Shown piece by piece: positions 1-7,369 of a DNA stretch of 25,052 nucleotides (position 1 is its first letter; the number at the start of each line of letters is the position of its first letter). Source of the DNA: an uncultured Desulfobacterales bacterium. Its GTDB lineage: Bacteria > Desulfobacterota > Desulfobacteria > Desulfobacterales > JAFDCJ01. Location of the stretch: positions 1-25,052 of the forward strand of contig CALZJV010000104.1 of the NCBI GenBank assembly GCA_945787595.1. Reading direction: 5' to 3'. A model generated the notes under the pieces. It worked only from the letters and a program-made list of their open reading frames with translations. It ran no database searches and was not told the origin of the DNA. A program made the position numbers and the translations under genes.

Positions 1-205
1 CCATATCACCCCTCTCTCCGAGCTGTAGGCTCTTAGGCTCTACGAGCCGGAAGCCGGGGTGGACCAAAGCCGGGCCCTCTGGACCCGGATCTTTACTTCA
101 GATTTAACTAGCCTCGGGTCGACACTGATGTCGAGGCTGGTGCAAGTTCACTCGGAAGATAAAATTGGGTGCTGCATTTAACCTATTTCAAACAGGAGAA
201 GAAAA
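1..205 (+). other. Structured untranslated leader upstream of the methyltransferase gene
   Basis: No gene is seen before the GTG start at 206. The stretch can fold into several hairpins: CCGGG (70-74) with CCCGG (84-88), and TCGACA (119-124) with TGTCGA (129-134) around a four-base loop. An alternative GCCTCG (111-116)/CGAGGC (132-137) pairing competes with the second. A ribosome binding site AGGAGA sits at about 194-199. The mutually exclusive pairings are compatible with a regulatory leader or with the terminator of a gene outside the window. I could not match it to a known riboswitch class. Confidence 0.3.
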
Positions 206-1228
206 GTGAACTCTCGCGAACGGGTCATGACCGCTTTAAATTTAAAAGAGCCGGATCGGGTGCCGTTTATGGACTTTGTCGATACCATCGTCAAACAGAA
301 AATCATGGGTACCGAAGAGATAGACGAAGCCGAATTTGCCAAAAAAATTGGTATGGATGCCATATATTTCGTCGATTACTGCACGCCACTGTTCTGTAAA
401 AGCCATTGCGGTGAGGAAGATGTGCCAAAAGCGTTCGGAATGACAGGTGAAACGGAGTTTATCGGAGAAGGAATGATCCGAACGGAGAAAGATCTGGATA
501 AAATTGTGCTGCCGGATCCCCATGACGAAAGCTTTTATGATCCGGCTAAAAGATTTATGGAAAAATATCATGACTCGGGTCTTGCTATTTATGCCGGGTT
601 TCGTCCATTTGGCATGTTCAACACAATTTACTCGATGCCGATGATGGATTTTGCTGTGGCGCTTCACGAAAATCTAAAGCTGATCGATACCATGATGGAT
701 ATTTTTATTGAATGGAATCTTGTCGTTATTGAAAAGCTGCAGCATTTTGGTCTTGATTTCATTGCGACATACAATGATATGGCATACAAAGAAGGTCCTT
801 TGGTGTCGCCGCAGGCTTTCCGGCAGGTCTTTTTGCCGAAAATGAGAGTCGTCGCCGATGCCATCAAGCTGCCCTGGGCCTTTCACAGTGACGGCAACCT
901 GACGATTGTGATGGAGGATTTACTGACCCTGGGTATGAACTGCGTCAACCCCTTTGAACCGCCCTGCATGGATTTGAAAGTTGCCAAGGAAAAATGGGGT
1001 GATCGGATCTGTTTGTGGGGTAACATCGATCTGGTTAATACCTTGCCCTACGGGACAGTGGAGGAAGTCGAAGCCGAAGTTAAACAGCGCATCGGGGATG
1101 CCGGTGCCGGTGGAGGCTATATCTGCGCTACTGCAAACAGCGTCACCGGTTTTTGCAAAATCGAAAATGTCTTTGCGATGACCAAGGCAGTAAAAAAGTA
1201 TGGGGTTTACCCATTAAAAGTGAGCTAG
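206..1228 (+). CDS. Uroporphyrinogen decarboxylase-family (MtbA/MtaA-like) methyltransferase
   Basis: This 340-residue protein has the UroD/MtaA/MtbA fold: an N-terminal SRERVMTAL..EPDRVP opening, a GFRPFGMF segment near 131-138 and a WGNID motif at 271-275. Family members move methyl groups from corrinoid proteins to coenzyme M or another thiol or tetrahydropterin acceptor. The zinc-binding H-x-C of classical MtaA/MtbA is replaced by HSDG (227-230), though Cys307 and Cys317 remain near the C-terminus, so the acceptor may not be coenzyme M. The start is GTG with AGGAGA about 7 bases upstream; an overlapping 76-residue frame starting earlier is rejected. The gene ends in TAG, notable because this organism appears to decode TAG as pyrrolysine, and a second in-frame TAG follows at 1298-1300 before a TGA at 1328. 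It converges with mtbB copy 1, suggesting a shared methylamine role (inference). Confidence 0.8.
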   Translation: MNSRERVMTALNLKEPDRVPFMDFVDTIVKQKIMGTEEIDEAEFAKKIGMDAIYFVDYCTPLFCKSHCGEEDVPKAFGMTGETEFIGEGMIRTEKDLDKIVLPDPHDESFYDPAKRFMEKYHDSGLAIYAGFRPFGMFNTIYSMPMMDFAVALHENLKLIDTMMDIFIEWNLVVIEKLQHFGLDFIATYNDMAYKEGPLVSPQAFRQVFLPKMRVVADAIKLPWAFHSDGNLTIVMEDLLTLGMNCVNPFEPPCMDLKVAKEKWGDRICLWGNIDLVNTLPYGTVEEVEAEVKQRIGDAGAGGGYICATANSVTGFCKIENVFAMTKAVKKYGVYPLKVS

Positions 1229-1330
1229 CTAGTTTCCATCCATAAATGGTCTTTTTGCCCAATCTCGGCGTCAATCGGCGCGTTTGTTTGTGCGACGTAG
1301 CCAGCTACGTCTCCGCACAAACGCAATTGA
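1222..1330. terminator. Palindromic element or bidirectional terminator between convergent genes
   Basis: A strong hairpin lies at 1287-1321. TTTGTGCG (1287-1294) pairs with CGCACAAA (1314-1321), and inside it ACGTAGC (1295-1301) pairs with GCTACGT (1304-1310). The element holds the TAG stop of mtbB copy 1 on the minus strand and abuts the TAG stop of the methyltransferase gene, so it covers both 3' ends. It lacks a clean U-tract on either side. It may be a dispersed repeat that inserted here and replaced the last codons of mtbB, or a factor-independent bidirectional terminator. Confidence 0.5.
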
Positions 1331-2684
1331 GCGAATTAACCTCAATGTCCAGTAACCCGGCGATGTGATGTTTGGCTTCTATGCCTTTAGGATGGCCCGG
1401 CAGGGACTGGATGACGCCGATTTTATAATCTTCGCGTATCTCTCTCATAAGGACCGGATCGTGGATTTCTGTGACTGAAAGCCCCAGTTTATCAGCAACG
1501 TATTTTTTCGCTTCCGCAATTTTCAGGCCCCGAGTCATTTGCATCCTTGCCACCAGATCTCCGGCGGTTCGGATTCCGCCCATGCCCGAAGCCATTGCGT
1601 GTGCAATAGCGACCCCGGCGGGATCACCGGTGCCAACCTACAAACCATCCAAGCGGGTGATTTCTACCATGGCCTTTGAAGCAATCGCTACCGTTTCCGG
1701 GGGAAGCGTCTGACAGAGCGGTAATCCCCCCACTCCCATGCCCATATTGGCATGTACCGGAATTGCGGCTGCATTCACGCAAGCTTTTGTGAGGGTGACG
1801 GCTCTGGAGATATTCCACGGAATTGACTTGTTGGTTACCGTATTGACGACCGGTCCAAAAATCGTCGCGCCGGCCTCTTGTGTCAGCTTCACTTGTGCGT
1901 GAGGATATAAGCCCGCCAGACGTGTGCCGTTATGTTGAATTTCAGCATGCATGCCCAGCACAAATTCCCCTGCCATACCGATTTCAATGCAAATATCCGG
2001 ATACTTCTTTTTAAGGATTTCCGATGCCGACAGAGCCGCTTTAAAATCCGGATCTCCTGCGGAACCGACCGTGTCTAAGTTAATACCCTCCGCCCCGGCC
2101 TCGTAAAAAGCCGAAGCCACATAGACCATATCCTGAACCGCCAGTTCAATCGCCCCTTCATATGCTTCCTGTGCTTCCCTGATTTTTCCATCCGGTAAAA
2201 GTTCTGCCGGATTTGGCATGGGGCCATTGGGTCTGGTGTACAAACCAAGGTTGGGCATGGCGCCATAAAACAGGGGGGCCAGCATGAAAAGCTGAGCTTG
2301 TTCAAAAAGCGACAGCTCATCACTCACAATTGGCTTTACCTGTTTATAGCTATAGTCTATATGCGAGAATTCAACCGTGTCGGCGCCAAAACAGCGTTCG
2401 TAGATTTGGAGAGCCGTTTGACGGTTGGCGATTATTCCCAAGTGGCGGATCTCAACTGTCGGACCATCGTAGCTGAGAACGACTTCCCGACCCTGTTCGA
2501 CACCTGTCATCTTATGCGATGACTTAAAGATTTCAAACAGGTGTTTAATTTCGTCATCGGATAAGGGGTCGACTCCCCCCTGAGAGGCCGCCAGTCCGGT
2601 CCCATCTTCAATCTCCTGTTTTATTGCAGCTTCACTGAGTTCAATCGGCCAGCCATCTCCCATTCGGGTGGATATTTTTTGCAT
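1305..2684 (-). CDS. mtbB: Dimethylamine methyltransferase MtbB, copy 1, with in-frame amber pyrrolysine codon
   Basis: MtbB transfers a methyl group from dimethylamine to its cognate corrinoid protein. The reading frame is 460 codons and is complete only if TAG at 1638-1640 (codon 349) is read as pyrrolysine. Upstream are family blocks RMGDG, VEFSHIDYSYKPV-like, LFYGAMPNLGLY and MGMGVGGLP. Immediately after LDGL-TAG comes VGTGDPAG, then ASGMGGIRTAGDLVARMQ, as in methanogen MtbB, where pyrrolysine lies at residue 356. The chosen ATG has GGAGG 8 bases upstream; the open frame extends 28 codons further without a better start. The tail differs from the usual end (IEVNSLN, then CVCAET) and stops at TAG inside a hairpin. 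No corrinoid protein (mtbC) or pyl gene is in the window, so these must be elsewhere. Confidence 0.93.
1638..1640 (-). other. Pyrrolysine (UAG) codon of mtbB copy 1
   Basis: On the minus strand the codons read L-D-G-L-TAG-V-G-T-G-D. Homology to MtbB runs straight through the amber codon without a frame change. The second mtbB copy has TAG at the same codon number, 349. Two independently diverged copies keeping the same amber argue against a chance nonsense mutation. Confidence 0.92.
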
Positions 2685-2950
2685 GTGAAAGCCTCCAACT
2701 CGTATAAAATTCAGGTGCTTAGACACCCGCAGACAAATAACCCCAATGTTGCATAAACAACATGGCAAAGAGTAGCTAATGGTCCGTTATAATATCCGAT
2801 ATAATAGTATTTGCACAATTTTCAGGATATCCACCTTTGTGATTTCATCCGACTTCGCTCTTCGAGCTACGACGGGACAAGAAGGATGGGGTCGATTTTG
2901 CCAGGTTGTTTACCCTGCGGGAAAGCCGGAGGACTTCAGATCAGTATATT
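2685..2950. other. Intergenic region between mtbB copy 1 and ridA
   Basis: I see no gene here. On the minus strand a weak promoter-like pair occurs: TTGTGC (about 2814-2819), then about 18 bases, then TATTAT, which could drive mtbB copy 1. A small hairpin GGTG-N6-CACC lies near 2714-2727. The segment TTCGCTCTTCGAGCTACG near 2854-2871 looks like a palindromic intergenic repeat. All of these calls are weak. Confidence 0.25.
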
Positions 2951-3331
2951 TCAGTCTGCCGCCGCAATCACCTCGATCTCGACATCCAGGTTGTCATCAA
3001 GACCTGCAACGGCAACGGTATTTCTAGCGGGCGGATTGGTAGGGAAAAACTTTCGATAGGCCGCATTCATCTCCTCTTTATGAACCATGGAGGAAAGATA
3101 AACATCAGATCGCAACACTTTATCCATGCCGGACCCGGCAGCCTCCAGAATGCTTTTAATGTTGTTGAGGATACGTTCGGTTTGTCGCGCTATACTGTCA
3201 TGGATGACTTGATTTGTGGCAGGGTCTTCTGATGTTTGGCCGGCAACGAAAATAAGATTGCCATATTTTACGGCTTGAGAATAGGGTCCGGGTTGGGGTG
3301 CTTTGTCAGTGTAAATGACTTCCTTTTGCAT
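2951..3331 (-). CDS. ridA: RidA-family (YjgF/UK114) enamine/imine deaminase
   Basis: RidA proteins hydrolyse reactive 2-aminoacrylate-type enamines/imines released by PLP enzymes such as threonine/serine dehydratase. The 126-residue length is typical. Hallmarks visible are PGPYSQAVKYGNLIFVAGQ at about 14-32 and, near the end, PPARNTVAVAGL followed by DVEIEVIAA, which contains the conserved Arg that binds the substrate carboxylate. The ATG has a GGAG site 8 bases upstream. It lies 59 bases downstream of the remains of an M24 hydrolase gene on the same strand, so it was probably in one operon with it. A PLP dehydratase and an aminotransferase elsewhere in the window are natural sources of its substrate (inference). 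Confidence 0.92.
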   Translation of the reverse strand: MQKEVIYTDKAPQPGPYSQAVKYGNLIFVAGQTSEDPATNQVIHDSIARQTERILNNIKSILEAAGSGMDKVLRSDVYLSSMVHKEEMNAAYRKFFPTNPPARNTVAVAGLDDNLDVEIEVIAAAD

Positions 3332-3390
3332 TGTTCTTCTCCAATTGATCCGTTGATAATTTTGTTATGCATCGATACCCCGACAGTCTT

Positions 3391-3707
3391 TTATTTTGTA
3401 AAAAGTTTTTGGGGAAACTCGATAAATTTCTGACATCCGGTTTCAGTTACAAGTATGGGCTCACTGCATTCAAATCCATAGGTTTCAAGCCAGATTCCCG
3501 GCCGAACCAGAACGGGTACGGTGCATCCAGGGAAACGACCACGCCCTGATGAACATAAAACGACCAGCCGTCATAGCCGGTCAGATAATTCATGTTGGCC
3601 GGATCCATCACCAGCAGCATTTCCATGCCGGCTTTATCCATCATCTCTTTGGTCTTGCGGACCCGCTGCTGAAATTCTTCTTCCGAAAATATGAATTTTT
3701 TGCGCAT
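3391..3707 (-). pseudogene. M24 hydrolase (ectoine-hydrolase/creatinase-like), copy 1: internally deleted remnant
   Basis: The first ~70 codons match the N-terminus of the intact M24 gene at 8729 (PANMNYLTGYDGWSFYVHQG, then FWFGR). The frame then jumps into the last ~35 codons of such a protein, read in another frame: IWLETYGFECSEP, VTETGC, FPQKLFTK and a TAA at 3391-3393. The junction is at about 3497-3503 within CCGG, a sequence expected at both ends of the lost segment, so a microhomology deletion of roughly 300 codons is likely. Translated in the first frame it ends after only ~20 aberrant residues at a TAA (3447-3449). The start has no good ribosome binding site. It precedes ridA on the same strand. 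No activity is expected because the catalytic C-domain is gone. Confidence 0.85.
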
Positions 3708-4150
3708 CTGCACTTCCAAATACATGCGGGATTTCCGATTGCGCCATCGTAACAACCGACTGTAAATCACCATGGACAAAGAATGGATTCCGTTAAATTT
3801 GCCAGAAATAAAACATCTTACAGCAAACAATGGCCAATGAGCTTATAAGTGATCATCCTGACCGAAAGAAGCGAGGATAGAACATAACAGGATTCTTCAT
3901 TTAGAAGGTGTGGATGGAATATCAATGCCGAAGTCTTCTGCAAGTTTTGAAATGATCTTCCATGCCGCTTCCAACAACTCGGCCCCCCACTCTCTTTGCC
4001 GGCGACGTGACTCCGCCGTGCGGCCACCCGGAATTCTAATTTCGGTCGCGCCTTCCGTTTTCCGAGAGTTCTATATCTATCGATTATACCATTCCGTTGA
4101 AAAATGGACCGGTTCAATTATATATATCTTCTCAATTGCAGCCTCCAGAT
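3708..4150 (-). other. Decayed intergenic sequence with an unrecognised coding tail
   Basis: No intact gene is present. On the minus strand, about 4045 to 3897, one frame reads a coherent charged helical tail (GGRTAESRRRQREWGAELL, then AAWKIISKLAEDFG) ending at TGA. It has no start and is preceded by stops near 4080, so it appears to be the 3' end of a broken gene whose family I cannot name with confidence. Confidence 0.3.
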
Positions 4151-4545
4151 TAAATTGAGGAGCCATATTTTTTCATTGTGCTCTTTAACAGTCGAACAGC
4201 ATTTTCATAAATTATGTCCACAATGCTGATGACAGGTATATTACCGTTCCATTTCATGGTTTTTGTTAATCCAATGACCTTATCCACGCTGTCTAATAGT
4301 TGCTCACGCCAGTGGTTATCTAACACTGCCCAAGCATGTTCTTTTGCATTATATTCGTTATGATAAGGTGGTTAGTAAGCCAGGTAACACAATGCACTTG
4401 CTTTTAGCAAACTTAACGATTCTCACAATGAATTGCGAACAGCGGCTATTATTTTCAGGCCCCTTATCGGCATTAATGGCTATTGTATGGGGATCAATTT
4501 GTTTTTCCAATAATGGGTATATCCTTTAATCATCTAAGATCACAT
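4151..4545 (-). pseudogene. Degenerate ISAzo13-family transposase fragment
   Basis: Minus-strand pieces match the C-terminal catalytic part of ISAzo13-type transposases. They are INADKGPENNSRCSQF (family form ADNGPENxSRRTQF, with the catalytic Asp), then after a frame break PPYHNEYNAKEHAWAVLDNHW (family PPYHSKYNPIERxWGVLExHW), LLDSVDKVIGL, TMKWNG and YENAVRLLKSTMKKYG. At least one frameshift (near 4375) separates the two halves, the canonical NPIER is changed to NAKEH, and there is no N-terminal part. It is a dead remnant. It sits at the left edge of the AT-richer catabolic block, which suggests that block arrived or was rearranged through this element. Confidence 0.75.
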
Positions 4546-4810
4546 CTTTTTTGAGATCCAATACCCCCTAACTAAAATACATTTATGAAATATTCAAGAT
4601 AAAGTTAAAAAAACACTTGACATAAGACTGTCATAATGGTAACGCCCATTACATTGTTGTTGTGAACATTACTTAATAAGTGAATATTATGCAGTCAGAA
4701 TGGGTCTTTTTTTGGGGGAAGAAGTATTCAATCGTTTTAAAAGAATCTGAGATTTTGGTTTCCGATATTATCGAGATAGCCAGAAACCTCCAAAGCGAAG
4801 GAGAATTGCT
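4546..4810 (+). promoter_or_regulatory. Upstream region of the racemase/TRAP/M24 block with possible promoter and dyads
   Basis: A TTGACA hexamer occurs at 4617-4622, but the -10 at standard spacing (TAACGC, 4640-4645) is poor. Overlapping it is an exact dyad TAATGG-N6-CCATTA (4634-4651). A second palindrome ACTTA-A-TAAGT follows at 4671-4681. Their placement upstream of a gene block that ends in an RpiR-family regulator makes them candidate operators (inference). No coding sequence is seen. Confidence 0.35.
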
Positions 4811-5545
4811 GTGATTTATAGCGGTAAAAAAGGACAATACAGTGGTGGAGAAGCAATTGGCATATTAATTCTTGAAAGCAGCCCAGTGGCGTTCCTTCCT
4901 GGAGACGTCAATAACGCGTCAACTTACCCCTTTCCTGTCAGGTATCAAAATGTAGATGGTTTTTCAGTTCAAAAAGCGATTGGTAAAGATCCTTCCGTAT
5001 ATAATAATCTATTAGGAGCGGCTAAATCATTGGTACGACAGGGAGTAAGAGCGATCACTGGTGGTTGCGGTTTTATGGGTATCCACCAACCCAAATTGGC
5101 CAAAGAAATTGAGGTACCCGTTTTTTTGTCAAGCCTAATGCAGATTCCTTTTATATCTGCAATCATTGGTGTCGATTCAAAATTAGGTATCATCACGGCC
5201 GATGCTAAAAATCTGACAGAAGATTTGTTGACGGCGGTGGGAGTTTCAAGTTCATCGAATTTGACTATTGCTGGGTTGGAGGATCGACCCAACTTTTATC
5301 AGTTCGCAATTGAAGAAAGGGGGTGTTTAGATGAGGAAGCGGTTAAAGACGAGGTGGTAGTTACCACAAAGAAACTGGTGGCCAGCAACCCGGATATCCG
5401 TGCTATTCTTCTGGAGTGCAGTTTGTTGCCACCATATGCACTAGCGGTGCAAGAAGCGGTCAATCTACCGATTTTCGACTACGTAACAATGATTAAATTT
5501 GTATTCACGGCTGTCGTTCAGCGATCCTATAAAGGGTTCATCTGA
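4811..5545 (+). CDS. Aspartate/glutamate racemase superfamily protein, copy 1
   Basis: This 244-residue protein carries the two cysteine motifs of the Asp/Glu/hydantoin racemase fold: GGCGFMG (near 84-90) and LLECSLLPPY (near 201-210). These Cys residues act as the acid/base pair in cofactor-independent racemases and related decarboxylases/isomerases. The start is GTG with AAGGAG 8 bases upstream. It is the first gene of a same-strand block with a TRAP transporter, an M24 hydrolase and an alcohol dehydrogenase. A second copy at 14723 also lies beside an M24 gene, so the pairing recurs. EutA of ectoine utilisation belongs to the same broad superfamily but is not closely similar by eye. Substrate unknown. 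Confidence 0.8.
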   Translation: MIYSGKKGQYSGGEAIGILILESSPVAFLPGDVNNASTYPFPVRYQNVDGFSVQKAIGKDPSVYNNLLGAAKSLVRQGVRAITGGCGFMGIHQPKLAKEIEVPVFLSSLMQIPFISAIIGVDSKLGIITADAKNLTEDLLTAVGVSSSSNLTIAGLEDRPNFYQFAIEERGCLDEEAVKDEVVVTTKKLVASNPDIRAILLECSLLPPYALAVQEAVNLPIFDYVTMIKFVFTAVVQRSYKGFI

Positions 5546-5610
5546 TTCAAGCATTATATAGTTTTTGGCTCAACACCATTTCTTATTTTGTTAAAAAAAA
5601 TGCTGGGAAA

Positions 5611-5633
5611 AGACCAACCCGTAAAGTTGGTCT
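5611..5633 (+). other. Hairpin in the leader of the TRAP binding-protein gene
   Basis: AGACCAAC (5611-5618) and GTTGGTCT (5626-5633) form a perfect 8-bp stem with a 7-base loop, 39 bases before the dctP start. No U-run follows, so it is more likely an mRNA structure or operator than an intrinsic terminator. Confidence 0.45.
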
Positions 5634-5671
5634 ACTCAATAATAACTATAAAAAGCGAAAGGAGAACTACC

Positions 5672-6721
5672 ATGAACAAACTTTCAATTGTTTTGATCAC
5701 CATGATTGTTTTAACATCTTCGATCCTTGCTTCTGCGGGAGAATACACAGGTAGAGAGATTAAAGCCAAACTCGCATCAGAGGAAATTGAGGGCGATTTT
5801 ATGACCGTCTTCGCCCAAGAATTTGCAAAAGAAATGAAAGTGTGGTCCGACGGCAAGATAGATATTTCCGTCTATCCGTTTGGGACCTTGGGGGACACAA
5901 GAGATATCAATGAGCTTTGTCAAATTGGAGTGGTTGATTTTGTTTTCTCAGATTATGCATGGATTAGCTCATTTGTCCCTCAGGCCCAAGTTCTTGCGCT
6001 TCACTACATATGGCCGCGCGAAAAAATAACAGAAGTGTTACACTGGGTTGTTAAGAACGGTGAAACCATGAAAATCCTGGAAGAAAAGTTCAGAAATAAT
6101 GGTTTGGTTCCATTGGCCATTATGTTTGAAGGCTGGCAGTGGATTACTTCAAAGAAACCGATAAATTCAATGAACGATATGAAGGGGCTAAAGCTCAGGC
6201 TGATGTCATCAAAAATTTTAGTGGAAAACTATAAAGCATATGGTGCAAGTCCGACTCCCATGCAATATGGTGAAATCTACGGTGGACTTCAAACAGGTAT
6301 AATCGATGCTCAGATGCAACCGATTTTTGGAAATTATAGCATGAAGTTTTTCGAAGTCACAGATTATGAAACACTGCTTTGGGCAGAGCCTTTCCTGGGC
6401 ATACCCGTCGCCAATATGAAATTTTTTGATTCATTACCGAAAAACGCGCAAGATAAAATGCGTCAATACTGGTTGGATGCAATTTTGACCTCTAAAAAAT
6501 GGGTGGATGAACGAACTACTGGTGATGAAGAAAAGATTTTAAAAGAAAAACCAAGCACAACCTTTACCGTTTTAAGTGAAGATAAAATTGCGGAATTCAT
6601 GACCGTTGCTAAAACCGTTTATCCAAAGTTTGTCGAAATCGGGGGTGACGGTGCTCAAAAATTATTGGATACATTGTTAAAAGATGTTGAGAGCGCAAAG
6701 AAGGCCGTTGGGACAAAATAA
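5672..6721 (+). CDS. dctP: TRAP transporter periplasmic solute-binding protein (DctP family)
   Basis: This is the extracytoplasmic binding subunit of a TRAP transporter, which captures a carboxylate-type solute and hands it to the DctQM membrane complex. Residues 1-22 form a signal peptide (MNKLSIVLITMIVLTSSILA, then SA-GE). The DctP core is clear: MKGLKLRLM with the substrate-carboxylate Arg, then GASPTPMQYGEIYGGLQTG and IIDAQMQP. Mature length fits the family. The ATG at 5672 is preceded by AAAGGAGA; an upstream extension of 28 codons lacks signal-peptide character and is rejected. dctQ and dctM follow. The gene set (M24 hydrolase, dehydratase, deacylase) would fit an ectoine-like or N-acyl amino acid solute, as with Teh/Ueh TRAP systems, but specificity cannot be read from the sequence. 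Confidence 0.92.
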   Translation: MNKLSIVLITMIVLTSSILASAGEYTGREIKAKLASEEIEGDFMTVFAQEFAKEMKVWSDGKIDISVYPFGTLGDTRDINELCQIGVVDFVFSDYAWISSFVPQAQVLALHYIWPREKITEVLHWVVKNGETMKILEEKFRNNGLVPLAIMFEGWQWITSKKPINSMNDMKGLKLRLMSSKILVENYKAYGASPTPMQYGEIYGGLQTGIIDAQMQPIFGNYSMKFFEVTDYETLLWAEPFLGIPVANMKFFDSLPKNAQDKMRQYWLDAILTSKKWVDERTTGDEEKILKEKPSTTFTVLSEDKIAEFMTVAKTVYPKFVEIGGDGAQKLLDTLLKDVESAKKAVGTK

Positions 6722-6729
6722 AATCTTTC

Positions 6730-6773
6730 CATTGTTCTGCGGCTCAATTTATTTGACGGGCCGCAGAACAATG
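6730..6773 (+). other. Long intercistronic hairpin between dctP and dctQ
   Basis: CATTGTTCTGCGGC (6730-6743) pairs perfectly with GCCGCAGAACAATG (6760-6773), a 14-bp stem with a 16-base loop starting 9 bases after the dctP stop. There is no U-tract. Such structures between a binding-protein gene and its membrane genes commonly protect the 5' mRNA or attenuate read-through, giving more binding protein than permease. That role is inferred here. Confidence 0.75.
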
Positions 6774-6787
6774 CAAACTTCTTAAAG

Positions 6788-7357
6788 ATGGTGAATATGG
6801 CTGCTGATTTTTCATTAAAAATTGTCTTAAATCGGATCAATAAAATTATTGGATCCATCGTCAATGCATTCGAAGTTTGGAGCTTAATGCTTTGCATGTT
6901 CCTTCTTACCACTTTGTTAATCGTAAATGTGATCGCCAGGGAATTTTTTGTAAGTATTTATTTCGCAGAAGAAATTGCTGAGTTTTTGCTCATTTTTGTA
7001 ACGTTTGTCGGCGTCAGTTACGGCGTAAGGAAAGCCAGACACATTCGTATGGGCGCCTTTTTTGATATGATGAATCCCAGACTTGAAAAAGTCTTTATGA
7101 TTATCATAGCCGTCATCAGCGCGGTTGTGATGTTTATAATGTCTTTCACTGCCTATGATTATGTGATGGTTGCAATGAGAAGAGGTCATGAAACTGGGGC
7201 GTTACGGCTTCCTTATTGGATCTTTTATGCCATTATGCCGGTTGGTTTTTTCATGGCAGGCGTACAGTACATCCGGACAATAATAAAAAATCTCACTGAG
7301 AAAGATACATGGATGTCTCCAGAACAGCAGAGTGAATACGAGGAAGAGGTTTTTTAG
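6788..7357 (+). CDS. dctQ: TRAP transporter small membrane subunit (DctQ family)
   Basis: This 189-residue protein has four predicted membrane helices: about 25-50 (LMLCMFLLTTLLIVNVIAREFF), 58-75 (AEFLLIFVTFVGVSYG), 95-117 (VFMIIIAVISAVVMFIMSF) and 140-160 (WIFYAIMPVGFFMAG). The pattern VRKARHIRMGAFFD between helices 2 and 3 is typical of DctQ. DctQ joins DctM to form the transport complex. Start 6788 or the ATG three codons later (6797) are both possible; neither has a strong ribosome site. The stop is TAG, in frame with the dctM ATG five codons on, so amber read-through would yield a DctQ-DctM fusion. Confidence 0.88.
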   Translation: MVNMAADFSLKIVLNRINKIIGSIVNAFEVWSLMLCMFLLTTLLIVNVIAREFFVSIYFAEEIAEFLLIFVTFVGVSYGVRKARHIRMGAFFDMMNPRLEKVFMIIIAVISAVVMFIMSFTAYDYVMVAMRRGHETGALRLPYWIFYAIMPVGFFMAGVQYIRTIIKNLTEKDTWMSPEQQSEYEEEVF

Positions 7358-7369
7358 GGAGACGAAAAA

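Noticed and set aside
1..205. Cobalamin riboswitch or a pylT tRNA upstream of the methyltransferase gene
   Set aside because: I see hairpins but neither the conserved B12-box pattern nor a tRNA cloverleaf with a CTA anticodon.
242..667. 141-codon minus-strand frame inside the methyltransferase gene
   Set aside because: It is antisense to a well-supported UroD-family gene and has no recognisable domain.
1638..1640. TAG in mtbB copy 1 as a nonsense mutation
   Set aside because: The conserved MtbB C-terminus continues in frame immediately after it, and the diverged second copy has TAG at the same codon, as in known pyrrolysine MtbB.
3818..4117. 99-codon minus-strand frame in the decayed region
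   Set aside because: The protein-like segment at 3897-4045 is in a different frame from this one, so the 99-codon frame is incidental.
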